This document shows positions 1 through 5,604 of a stretch of 5,604 bases of DNA, piece by piece. The notes under the pieces were generated by a model. The model ran no database searches, was not told where the DNA came from, and saw only the letters and a program-made list of their open reading frames with translations. How positions within the stretch are numbered: the first letter of the stretch is position 1; every line of letters begins with the position of its first letter. The translations under genes were made by a program, and so were the position numbers. The DNA comes from Acidimicrobiaceae bacterium (GTDB lineage: Bacteria; Actinomycetota; Acidimicrobiia; Acidimicrobiales; Palsa-688). The stretch spans positions 8,668-14,271 of the forward strand of contig PMHU01000318.1 of assembly GCA_003156795.1 (NCBI GenBank), read 5' to 3'.

Positions 1-134
1 CGAGGTCGGAGTGGCAGGACGAGGCCACCGTCACCGAGCACGTGAGGCGGGTTCGTCACAAGGTCGAATCCGACCCAGAGCACCCCCGGTGGATCACGAC
101 GGTCCGGGGCGTCGGCTACCGCTTCGAGCCGTAG
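1..134 (+). CDS. Response regulator, OmpR/PhoB family, C-terminal end (partial)
   Basis: This is the 3' end of a two-component response regulator. The first complete codon begins at base 3, and 43 residues lead to a TAG stop at 132-134. The translation contains TVTEHVRRVRHKVESDP followed by WITTVRGVGYRFEP. This is the classic end of the winged-helix DNA-binding domain of the OmpR/PhoB family: the recognition helix (VTEHVRRVRHKVE), then the beta-hairpin wing with the TVRGVGYRF signature. Proteins of this family bind promoter DNA as dimers after phosphorylation of an N-terminal receiver domain. That receiver and most of the effector domain lie to the left of the window, so the regulon and partner kinase cannot be named. 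It converges on the membrane protein gene on the other strand, with 156 bases between the stops. The hybrid kinase further right is on the opposite strand and is not an obvious cognate partner. Confidence 0.93.
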   Translation, partial: RSEWQDEATVTEHVRRVRHKVESDPEHPRWITTVRGVGYRFEP

Positions 135-154
135 AAGTCCATTTGGAACTAGGT

Positions 155-179
155 CAACGGTGAAATAGACCCGCCGTTG
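155..179. terminator. Weak inverted repeat between convergent genes, possible terminator
   Basis: CAACGG at 155-160 pairs with CCGTTG at 174-179 around a 13-base loop, and one further G-T pair is possible inside. It lies 20 bases after the response regulator stop, between two genes that converge, which is where a terminator is expected. There is no T-run on either side and the loop is large, so this may be chance. No other gene or site was seen in 135-290. Confidence 0.25.
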
Positions 180-290
180 TCCAGTCCATCCCGGGCGCAA
201 TCGGGTGAGCGAGGTGGCTGGAGCCTGCGCAAAAACTGCCTCAGCCCAATCCCTGCGCCATCAACTCGTCGCAGGCATCACCGCGCCAGA

Positions 291-1172
291 TCAAGGTCGG
301 CCGATGGCGTCCTTACAAGCTGTGTCGCTCCTGCTCGGGTTGCCAGTCGGGCTGTAGCCCTGCGACCACTGCCCTACTCGCGCCACCCAAACCTCACCCT
401 GACTATCGAACTCGATGATGTACTCATCATCTGATGGGATCGCTGCGAGGTAGGGACCATGACCCCCGACGGCGGAGACCAGCCCCTGGTAGTTCGTAGC
501 GTATGTATCGGGGGCCCAGCCAGATACGTCGAGATAATGCCCTGTCACTCTCTGATACGCGGCGACTGCGGTCTCCACGCTCCGGGTTTCGGCCTGACAC
601 GCTTGGACCGTGCTGGCGTCCGTAGCTGCGATAACACCATTGATGGTATTCCTGATGGCTTGTACCGTTGACTCGAACTTGTAGGTCTGAATACCGCTCA
701 CCGTCGCGCCGAGCAACCCGATGACCAGTCCAGCCACGGCGAAGCTCTGGCCGCCCATCAATGACCGGCGCATGCTGCTCAAGGCGGCCAACGCCAGAAC
801 GACAGCCACGAACGCCACGACGCCCCAGAACCAAGCCGAGGCCCCGCCGAATGGACTCGGTGTGACGAGGACGGCGGTAATAGCCACGATCGCCACGACC
901 AACGAGCTGACCGCGAGGCCGCTGGTTGGCATTCCGACTAGCTGGCCGCTTGTTCTCCTATCGGGTGGGTAAGGAAACTCCCGAGGGCTGAAGGTGCGCA
1001 CGGATACGCCCGACGGGTCCGAATCGGATCCACCTGACCCCTGGCTGCTTCCGATTCGGCCCGGCGGTCCTGCCGGCTGTCCCTGCCCGCCAAGCCGCGT
1101 GCCCGCGCTACGTTCCCCCCAATTCCAAGGGTCTGCGTCCGCCCCCGGCGGCCCTTCGCCACCTTCTGTCAC
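291..1172 (-). CDS. DUF4190-like membrane protein with C-terminal pilin-like domain
   Basis: This encodes a 293-residue protein of unknown function. Residues 1-80 are rich in Gly, Pro, Ser and Asp and look disordered. Three hydrophobic segments follow, at about 84-104, 113-134 and 142-162. The first (TSGLAVSSLVVAIVAITAVLV) and third (FAVAGLVIGLLGATVSGI) resemble the DUF4190-type membrane repeat. The region from about 180 to 270 looks like the globular part of a type IV pilin or pseudopilin: a helix with SVETAVAAYQRVTGHY, then GPYLAAIPSDDEYIIEFDSQGEVWVARV. Three membrane spans with the N-terminus inside would place this domain outside the cell. Cys192 and Cys286 would then both be external and could form a disulfide. 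There is no prepilin peptidase site before the membrane segments. The GTG start at 1172-1170 is chosen because GGAGG sits 9 bases upstream. A longer frame from GTG 1211-1209 has no such site, and ATG 932-930 would remove the P/G-rich tail. Codon GC is somewhat lower than in the kinase. Confidence 0.85.
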   Translation of the reverse strand: MTEGGEGPPGADADPWNWGERSAGTRLGGQGQPAGPPGRIGSSQGSGGSDSDPSGVSVRTFSPREFPYPPDRRTSGQLVGMPTSGLAVSSLVVAIVAITAVLVTPSPFGGASAWFWGVVAFVAVVLALAALSSMRRSLMGGQSFAVAGLVIGLLGATVSGIQTYKFESTVQAIRNTINGVIAATDASTVQACQAETRSVETAVAAYQRVTGHYLDVSGWAPDTYATNYQGLVSAVGGHGPYLAAIPSDDEYIIEFDSQGEVWVARVGQWSQGYSPTGNPSRSDTACKDAIGRP

Positions 1173-1181
1173 GAGTTTCTG

Positions 1182-1186
1182 CCTCC
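1182..1186 (-). promoter_or_regulatory. Shine-Dalgarno GGAGG deciding the start of the membrane protein
   Basis: Reading the minus strand, GGAGG is followed by nine bases and then GTG at 1172-1170. It is the only strong ribosome binding site near the possible starts of this frame, so it fixes the start 13 codons downstream of the longest open frame. Confidence 0.75.
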
Positions 1187-1227
1187 AGCGACGGCCCCCC
1201 GCCGCCGGCACATTGTGGCAGCAATGG

Positions 1228-1264
1228 GACGGATTGGCAATCCGTCACGCGGTTCGCGCCAATC
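1228..1264 (-). promoter_or_regulatory. Overlapping inverted repeats upstream of the membrane protein gene
   Basis: Three pairings are visible. GACGGATTG (1228-1236) and CAATCCGTC (1238-1246) form a perfect 9-base inverted repeat around one central base. CGCG (1248-1251) and CGCG (1255-1258) flank GTT. GATTGGC (1232-1238) also pairs perfectly with GCCAATC (1258-1264), enclosing the CGCG repeat. The first and third pairings share bases and exclude each other in RNA. The cluster ends about 56 bases before the GTG start on the minus strand. It could be a regulator's operator with repeated GATTGSC half-sites, an RNA switch in the leader, or part of a terminator for the kinase gene. There is no T-run after it, which argues against an ordinary intrinsic terminator. 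No clear -35/-10 pair could be assigned in 1173-1392. Confidence 0.45.
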
Positions 1265-1392
1265 GCAAGAAGACGACGCGGCAACGAACAACTCGCTAAA
1301 CCGTGTCCCCGCACCACGAAGGTCACTTCATGGGCGATCGTGTCCTGTCGGGGTTGAGACAAGGCTTCCGACCTAAGGGCAGCCGACGTTCC

Positions 1393-3882
1393 CTACTTCT
1401 TGGTCACGTACACCCGAGAGGCGATGAGTTCAGCCACGCGCAAGCGGAGGGCGTCGGGCCGGTAGGGCTTACGCAACACCGGGTCGCCCTCGCGAGGCGT
1501 GCGGGCTCCGCCGGCCGCACCCGAGTGCCCGGTCATATACAGGACCTGCAGACCCGGCTCGGACTCCCTGGCTTTCGCGACCAGCTCGATGCCCGAAATC
1601 CCGGGCAGCATGATGTCGGTTACGAGTGCGTCGTAACGACCCCGTGAACTCAAAAGTTCGAGGGCCTCCTCCGCGGTGTCGGTGGAGGTGACTGCGAGAC
1701 CGATGCTGACGAGGGTCTCCTCCGCCATCTCCTTGAGGTCCAGGTCGTCCTCGACCAGGAGGATCCGTCCGGAGATCTTCCGGCCCGCGGGCCACATCTC
1801 TCCGCCCTCGGCACCGGGGCTGAGCGCGGCATCGCGCGCCACTGGGAGCCAGATCCGGATCGTGGTCCCGCTGCCGGGGGCGGAGTCGATGCGCAACTGA
1901 CCGCCGCGCTCCTTGACCAGCCCGTACACGGTCGGTAGGCCCAGGCCGGATCCTTGGCCTCGTTCCTTGGTAGTGAAAAAAGGCTCGAGACAGCGCTCCT
2001 TCACGTCCGCCGGCATTCCGGGCCCGTCGTCGGCCACGGTGAGCAAGGCCAGCGGTCCGTCAGGAAGGTCCAGATGCCTGCGATCCTCTTTCGCGGGTGC
2101 GTCCAGCTGTACCGTCACGTCGACCGTTCCGACCCCGTCCATGGCGTCGCAGGCGTTGATGACCAGGTTGACGACTATCTGTTCCATCTCGCTCGGGTCG
2201 AGTCGGACCTTGATGACGTTCTTGGAGCTTCGGATCCGCAGGTCAACTTTCGAGCCGGACATGCGGGCGAGGACGGCGTCGAGTCCCGAGACTTCGCGAC
2301 CCAGGTCGATGACGACGCCGCTGTCCACCTTCTGACGGGTCATGTCGAGCATCTGCTGGGTCAGGGCGGCGGCGCGCCGGGACGCGCTCTCGATGTTGTC
2401 GACGAGCCCTTCCTGCGTTTCGTTGATGGTGCCCCGGCGGAGTATGGCGGCGTAGCCGATTATGAGAGTGAGCAGGTTGTTGAAGTCGTGAGCGACCCGC
2501 CCGGCTACCTGTCCCATCGCTTCGAGGCGTTGAGCTTGGACCAAGGCGAACTCGGCGCGGCGGATCTCGCTCAAGTCCACGCCGGCGATCAGGACCGACA
2601 TCTTGTCGCCCGACGAGCTGGCCGGCATCGGAGCCGCGGACAGCGACAGGTCGCGCGACTCGAAGGTCAGGGGGCGGTTGACGACCGAGCCGGTGGTGAG
2701 CACCGCTTCAGCCAACTCTTCGAGCGGTCCTTGCAGGGGCGCGGCTGGGATCCACTCGGTTTCGTTGGCGCCCCACCCGAACAGTTCGATGGCGGCCCGG
2801 TTAGCCATGGTGACGGTGTGATCGGCCTGGAGCCCGATCAGCGCCACCGGTGAGGCTTCGACGACGGCGCGCAGCCGGGCTTCGTGGACCAGGGCTGCCT
2901 CTGTCCCGACGGCCCGTTCGAAGGCGACGGGTATCAGCGACGCCAGCGAGCTCAGGACGAGTTCCTCGTCGGCGGAGAAGTCCTCACCGACGAACACCAC
3001 CAGCCCCGCCTGCTGCCAGGGGTCGCTACTCGGCAACGGGTAGGCCACCCAACCTCGGCCGCGACCGGCCCGTCGATTGGCTACCGACTCGAAGGCCACC
3101 TCGGCTACTGATATGTCGACCTGGCCCGCCTCGGCCGACACCACGGAGCCGTCGGCCATCGACCAGCGGGCGATGGCGCCGTCGGCTTCTTGGATCACGC
3201 ACGCCTCGATGCAGGCGATCTGCAGCACCGCTTGGGTCGTGGCCGCGCCGGCCAGGTTGGTGGCGGCGGTGGCCAAGCGGCGCAAACGGCGCACGGTGCG
3301 GTTCTGCTCTCGCACCGACGCTTGCATTTCCTTGTGGAGCATGACCCGCTGGATGGCGGTGCCGAGCCGGCTGCTCAGCTCCGACCCGATGCGCAGGGGT
3401 GACGGCCGGAAGCCGCGGCGGTAGGCCCCGGTGGCGGCCACGAACCAGCCCAGCGTGAGCCCGCCGCCGGTTATCGGCGCCACTATCAACGATTGGGCCC
3501 GGAAACGCTCACGGACCTGCCTGGAGGCCTCGGACTCCTCGGGGTTTGCGAAGGTGAGCACGGCCCGCCGGTCGGGCGCGACCAGGCGGCCGACCGGAGC
3601 CCAATGTTCAGGCAGGTGAAGCCCGCTAGTCCGCGCGAAGCGGTAAGCGGCGGTCCGAGCCTGTCCGTCGGGCCCGATGACCTCGATGGCGCACAAGTCC
3701 GAGAAATCGGGGACGCAGGAGTCGGCGACTTGGAGCACGGCGTTCTCGTAGTCCTCCAGGGTGGCGTCGAGGATACGGCTGGTCGAGGCGAGCAGCTCCA
3801 GGCGCTCGAGTGCCTCCCGTTCGCCGAGGACGGCGACGTCGGCGGCCCTCAAACCCGATCGCTCGGATTCCGGGCTAGGCAT
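1393..3882 (-). CDS. Cytoplasmic hybrid histidine kinase (GAF-GAF-PAS-HisKA-HATPase-REC)
   Basis: This 829-residue sensor kinase carries its own receiver domain. No membrane segment or signal peptide is visible, so it should sense a cytoplasmic signal. Residues 25-180 and about 205-324 look like two divergent GAF domains joined by a charged helical linker (180-203). A PAS domain spans about 332-440 (RAVVEASPVALIGL...ANRAAIELFGW). The HisKA H-box is GQVAGRVAHDFNNLL, with phospho-acceptor His465. The ATPase has its N-box at Asn572/Asn576, the G1 box DDGPGM at 618-623, the F-box EPFFTTK at 633-639, and the G2 box GSGLGL at 644-649. The receiver spans about 705-825, with acidic residues Glu711, Asp712 and Asp713, phospho-acceptor Asp756 in TDIMLPG, Thr784 and Lys805. 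All catalytic residues are intact. The AHDFNNLL H-box and the fused receiver resemble NtrB/CckA-type hybrid kinases. A phosphotransfer partner is expected but none is visible. The ATG at 3882-3880 has a good ribosome site. The ligand is unknown. Confidence 0.96.
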   Translation of the reverse strand: MPSPESERSGLRAADVAVLGEREALERLELLASTSRILDATLEDYENAVLQVADSCVPDFSDLCAIEVIGPDGQARTAAYRFARTSGLHLPEHWAPVGRLVAPDRRAVLTFANPEESEASRQVRERFRAQSLIVAPITGGGLTLGWFVAATGAYRRGFRPSPLRIGSELSSRLGTAIQRVMLHKEMQASVREQNRTVRRLRRLATAATNLAGAATTQAVLQIACIEACVIQEADGAIARWSMADGSVVSAEAGQVDISVAEVAFESVANRRAGRGRGWVAYPLPSSDPWQQAGLVVFVGEDFSADEELVLSSLASLIPVAFERAVGTEAALVHEARLRAVVEASPVALIGLQADHTVTMANRAAIELFGWGANETEWIPAAPLQGPLEELAEAVLTTGSVVNRPLTFESRDLSLSAAPMPASSSGDKMSVLIAGVDLSEIRRAEFALVQAQRLEAMGQVAGRVAHDFNNLLTLIIGYAAILRRGTINETQEGLVDNIESASRRAAALTQQMLDMTRQKVDSGVVIDLGREVSGLDAVLARMSGSKVDLRIRSSKNVIKVRLDPSEMEQIVVNLVINACDAMDGVGTVDVTVQLDAPAKEDRRHLDLPDGPLALLTVADDGPGMPADVKERCLEPFFTTKERGQGSGLGLPTVYGLVKERGGQLRIDSAPGSGTTIRIWLPVARDAALSPGAEGGEMWPAGRKISGRILLVEDDLDLKEMAEETLVSIGLAVTSTDTAEEALELLSSRGRYDALVTDIMLPGISGIELVAKARESEPGLQVLYMTGHSGAAGGARTPREGDPVLRKPYRPDALRLRVAELIASRVYVTKK

Positions 3883-3890
3883 TATCGAAA

Positions 3891-3896
3891 CACCTC
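3891..3896 (-). promoter_or_regulatory. Shine-Dalgarno GAGGTG of the hybrid kinase
   Basis: On the minus strand GAGGTG precedes the ATG at 3882-3880 by eight bases, which supports this start for the kinase. No convincing promoter could be picked in the lower-GC sequence upstream. The AT-rich patch at about 4012-4023 is a possible -10 area only. Confidence 0.65.
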
Positions 3897-4330
3897 ACGT
3901 ACCACAAGACCGCCTTGCCGTCCTGATCGAGGCACCCTCACCGGACGTTAGGCCGTCGTCGTCTGAGGCCAACCGGGGATGCCGTGGGTCTGATGGCTCG
4001 ACAAGCGTCCTATAGGTATTCGAGGTGAACGGCGTCACGGATGCTCCGCGGGTTTGGGGCCGAGCGAACTCGGCTTTTCAAGGGGATCCTGCCCTTCGGA
4101 TCATCAGGCAGGCGGAACCAACTAGATGATCGGCGCGTGCGACCTAAAGCTGAAACTCGGTCGCACCCGCAAGGGAGTTGAATCGATCTGCGCATACCGG
4201 GATCATCTTTACGAAGTGGGTGGAGGCCGTTGGGCCCGGCTCCCATTCTCAACCAGTAAGTTCGCCCGCGTTCACGCTTTGACCTGCCCAAGGCGCCGGT
4301 GCGGGTTGGGCCTCAAGTCCGGGCTCGTTC
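3897..4330. other. Intergenic stretch without a supported gene
   Basis: This stretch upstream of the hybrid kinase holds no gene I can support. Sampled lines run at about 57% GC, against roughly two thirds or more in the kinase gene. The open frames here (minus strand 4010-4291, plus strand 4126-4449) are short, Arg-rich in large part, and lack good ribosome sites or any recognisable motif. A 6-base inverted repeat, CCTGCC (4088-4093) with GGCAGG (4107-4112), is present without a T-run. The stretch presumably contains the kinase promoter. It could also be the decayed remains of a gene, but no match was recognised. Confidence 0.5.
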
Positions 4331-4756
4331 GTGCCGACTATTTCGGATGTGAACTGTCAGACCTGCGGTGGCACGGGGCACGAAGACGCCGATTGTTCCG
4401 AGCAGCCAACGGCGATCATGGACTTTCTCCGCGAACCCGACCACGCTGAGGGGGGCGTGGATTCTTCCGGATCTCAGTGGAAGCCGGCCGGCGACGTCGT
4501 TCTCGGAGTCGAAGCCCTCACCGCCCAAGCGCTAGCTGAGTCCTCCCCGCTGCCTTGTGAGCAACCGGGTTGGTCGCCTGATCGCGAGATCGATCTGGCT
4601 GCCGATGGTTGGCGGGGACCCCAGGTCGAGCCGGCCGGTGCCTATCCTGCGCCTAGCCCGGCGCTTCCTAGCCCAGCTCCAGGGTCACCGACAGGAGCCG
4701 CCGCGCCTCCCGCCTGGTGGGCGAGGCCCATCTCCCTGCGCCGGTCCCGGCGGTAA
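4331..4756 (+). CDS. Possible small protein with a CCHC zinc-knuckle motif
   Basis: This is a possible 141-residue protein that I do not recognise. Near the N-terminus it reads CQTCGGTGHEDADC (residues 9-22, bases 4355-4396). The spacing CX2CX4HX4C, with the G-X2-G-H core, is exactly that of a CCHC zinc knuckle, and the start of the motif also resembles the CxxCxGxG zinc site of DnaJ. Zinc binding is an inference from spacing. Residues 1-100 are fairly acidic, unlike the Arg-rich translations of most shadow frames. The tail is Pro/Ala-rich with a short repeat PSPAL-PSPAP (bases 4652-4681) and ends in a basic stretch, RPISLRRSRR. Against it being real, the GTG start at 4331 has no Shine-Dalgarno, third-position GC is only moderate, and the frame runs opposite to its neighbours. 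The in-frame stop at 4280-4282 rules out a much longer upstream extension. Confidence 0.33.
   Translation: MPTISDVNCQTCGGTGHEDADCSEQPTAIMDFLREPDHAEGGVDSSGSQWKPAGDVVLGVEALTAQALAESSPLPCEQPGWSPDREIDLAADGWRGPQVEPAGAYPAPSPALPSPAPGSPTGAAAPPAWWARPISLRRSRR
4652..4681 (+). repeat. Two-copy 15-base tandem repeat in the Pro/Ala-rich tail
   Basis: CCTAGCCC occurs at 4652-4659 and again at 4667-4674, as part of two adjacent 15-base units that differ at several positions. In the frame of the possible zinc-knuckle protein the units encode PSPAL and PSPAP. The period is a multiple of three, which mildly favours that frame being coding, but two copies are weak evidence. Confidence 0.4.
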
Positions 4757-4758
4757 AC

Positions 4759-4781
4759 GCCTTCGACGCCACGATGAAGGC
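4759..4781 (-). terminator. Candidate hairpin downstream of the acyl-CoA dehydrogenase
   Basis: GCCTTC (4759-4764) pairs with GAAGGC (4776-4781) around 11 bases. It begins 20 bases beyond the stop of the minus-strand acyl-CoA dehydrogenase gene. A second GC-rich imperfect hairpin, with outer stem GCCTC (4705-4709) and GAGGC (4723-4727), lies further on. Neither has a T-run, so intrinsic termination is only a possibility. Confidence 0.28.
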
Positions 4782-4800
4782 TTCCGACTGAGGGCTGGAT

Positions 4801-5604
4801 TCAGCTCCGGGGCAAGTCCCGGAAAGGGGTGACCTTGTCGTTGTTGGGTTCCTTGGGCAGACCGAGGACCCTCTCGCCGAGGATGTTGTGCTGTATCTCG
4901 TCGGTGCCCCCGTAGATCTGGGGGGCCTGGGCGAACAGGGCCATCTCGGTGATCATGCCCCCGAACCTTCCGCCTGGAAGCTTCGTCAGTTCCTCGGTTC
5001 CGGCGGTGTCGTAGGCGTGAAGGGTCCCGCGAGGGCCGAGGAGGCGGAGCCCGAGGTCCCGCGAGAGGCGCAGGATGGTGCTCATCGACAGCTTGGCGAT
5101 GTTGCCGATGCCGGGCAGGTCGCTACCGGCGGCGCGCAGCGCCTTCTGGCGGAGGGTGAGGTAGCGGCCTATCTCGGTCAACGTGTAGAGCCGGGCCAGG
5201 TCCTGGCGTATCAACGGGTCGGTGTTGGCCCCGACCTGTTTGGCCACGGCTTGGAGTAAGGGGGAGGTGCCTGCCAGTCCGCCTGGGCCACCGGCGCCGC
5301 CCCGGGCCCGAGCCCTCACCATGTCACCGGCCCGGCGGCCGAGGTCGCCGGCGATGGTTCCGGGCACGGCCGCGCTGGCGCCCGCAGAACCTCCGCCCGC
5401 GCCGAGCCCGGCCCTTTCGAAGGCCAGGGTGGTGTTGGCTACGGCCCAACCGTTGTTGGCGCCGCCGATGATGGCCGAGTTGCTAACCCTGGCCTCGGAG
5501 ATGAACACCTCGTTGAACAGCGCCCGGCCGGTCAGCTCCCGGAGGGGTCTGACTTCGACGCCAGGCTGCTTCATGTCGAACGCGAAGTAGGTGATGCCCT
5601 GGTG
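4801..5604 (-). CDS. Acyl-CoA dehydrogenase, C-terminal part (partial)
   Basis: This is the last 267 residues of an FAD-dependent acyl-CoA dehydrogenase; the N-terminal part lies beyond the right edge. The enzyme oxidises an acyl-CoA thioester to the 2-enoyl-CoA in beta-oxidation or a related degradation pathway. The fragment opens in the middle beta-domain (GITYFAFDMKQPGVEVRPLRELTG), continues through FISEARVSNSAIIGGANNGWAV, and then enters the C-terminal helical domain. Near the end is IYGGTDEIQHNILGERVLGLP (about 230-250), the usual FAD/substrate-contact segment. The position after Tyr, which is the catalytic Glu in medium-chain enzymes, is Gly here. The Glu in LAFERAG (residue 63, codon 5418-5416) aligns with the alternative base of long-chain and isovaleryl types, so the enzyme is probably active. 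A Gly/Ala-rich loop at about 67-115 is longer than in classic enzymes but resembles what I recall of actinobacterial FadE paralogues. The substrate cannot be told. The stop is TGA at 4803-4801. Confidence 0.95.
   Translation of the reverse strand, partial: HQGITYFAFDMKQPGVEVRPLRELTGRALFNEVFISEARVSNSAIIGGANNGWAVANTTLAFERAGLGAGGGSAGASAAVPGTIAGDLGRRAGDMVRARARGGAGGPGGLAGTSPLLQAVAKQVGANTDPLIRQDLARLYTLTEIGRYLTLRQKALRAAGSDLPGIGNIAKLSMSTILRLSRDLGLRLLGPRGTLHAYDTAGTEELTKLPGGRFGGMITEMALFAQAPQIYGGTDEIQHNILGERVLGLPKEPNNDKVTPFRDLPRS

Noticed and set aside
1169..1211. The longer minus-strand start (GTG at 1211-1209) for the membrane protein
   Set aside because: It has no Shine-Dalgarno and adds only 13 Arg/Gly-rich residues, whereas GTG 1172-1170 has GGAGG at ideal spacing.
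1228..1264. A tRNA gene or an intrinsic terminator at the inverted repeats
   Set aside because: No T-arm GTTCRA consensus, anticodon arm or acceptor stem can be assembled, and no T-run follows the hairpin on either strand.
1954..2853. A 299-codon open frame on the + strand opposite the hybrid kinase
   Set aside because: It lies fully antisense to the HisKA/PAS/GAF coding sequence, whose motifs are unmistakable. Long antisense frames are common in high-GC genes, and its translation shows no known motif.
4088..4112. Inverted repeat CCTGCC/GGCAGG as a terminator
   Set aside because: It has a short stem and a 13-base loop, with no T-run and no gene ending nearby. It was treated as chance.
4010..4291. 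A 93-codon minus-strand frame upstream of the kinase
   Set aside because: The translation is very rich in Arg, Ser and Pro, with no motif and no convincing ribosome site. It looks like a chance frame.
4126..4449. A 107-codon + strand frame starting ATG at 4126
   Set aside because: Only a weak AGGCGG lies upstream, third-position GC is low for this genome, the second half is Arg-rich, and it overlaps the CCHC frame. No family was recognised.

Overview
The window is high-GC bacterial DNA, most consistent with an actinobacterium. The reasons are G/C-rich third codon positions in the long genes, a GTG start behind a strong Shine-Dalgarno, a DUF4190-like membrane protein, and an acyl-CoA dehydrogenase resembling the many FadE paralogues of mycobacteria and Acidimicrobiia. 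That placement is inferred from gene style. No taxonomic marker is present.

Layout, left to right. (1) Bases 1-134, + strand: the last 43 residues of an OmpR/PhoB-type response regulator, whose receiver domain lies outside the window. (2) Bases 135-290: a convergent gap with a weak hairpin. (3) Bases 291-1172, - strand: a 293-residue protein with a disordered N-terminus, three membrane segments and a C-terminal pilin-like globular domain. (4) Bases 1173-1392: a leader region holding a compact set of overlapping inverted repeats at 1228-1264. (5) Bases 1393-3882, - strand: an 829-residue cytoplasmic hybrid histidine kinase (GAF-like, GAF-like, PAS, HisKA, HATPase, REC) with all phosphotransfer residues intact. 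(6) Bases 3883-4800: about 900 bases of lower GC with no confident gene. Within it, 4331-4756 is a possible small protein carrying an exact CCHC zinc-knuckle spacing. (7) Bases 4801-5604, - strand: the C-terminal 267 residues of an acyl-CoA dehydrogenase that runs off the right edge.

The three well-supported minus-strand genes point the same way, but the gaps between them (220 and 918 bases) are too large to assume one operon. The hybrid kinase could signal to a separate regulator through its own receiver domain. The response regulator at the left edge is on the opposite strand, so nothing here shows that they are partners. I found no CRISPR array, rRNA, tRNA or recognisable insertion sequence. 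The most interesting items are the mutually exclusive hairpins upstream of the membrane protein, that protein's fusion-like architecture, and the CCHC-motif ORF. None of them is strong evidence for a new system.
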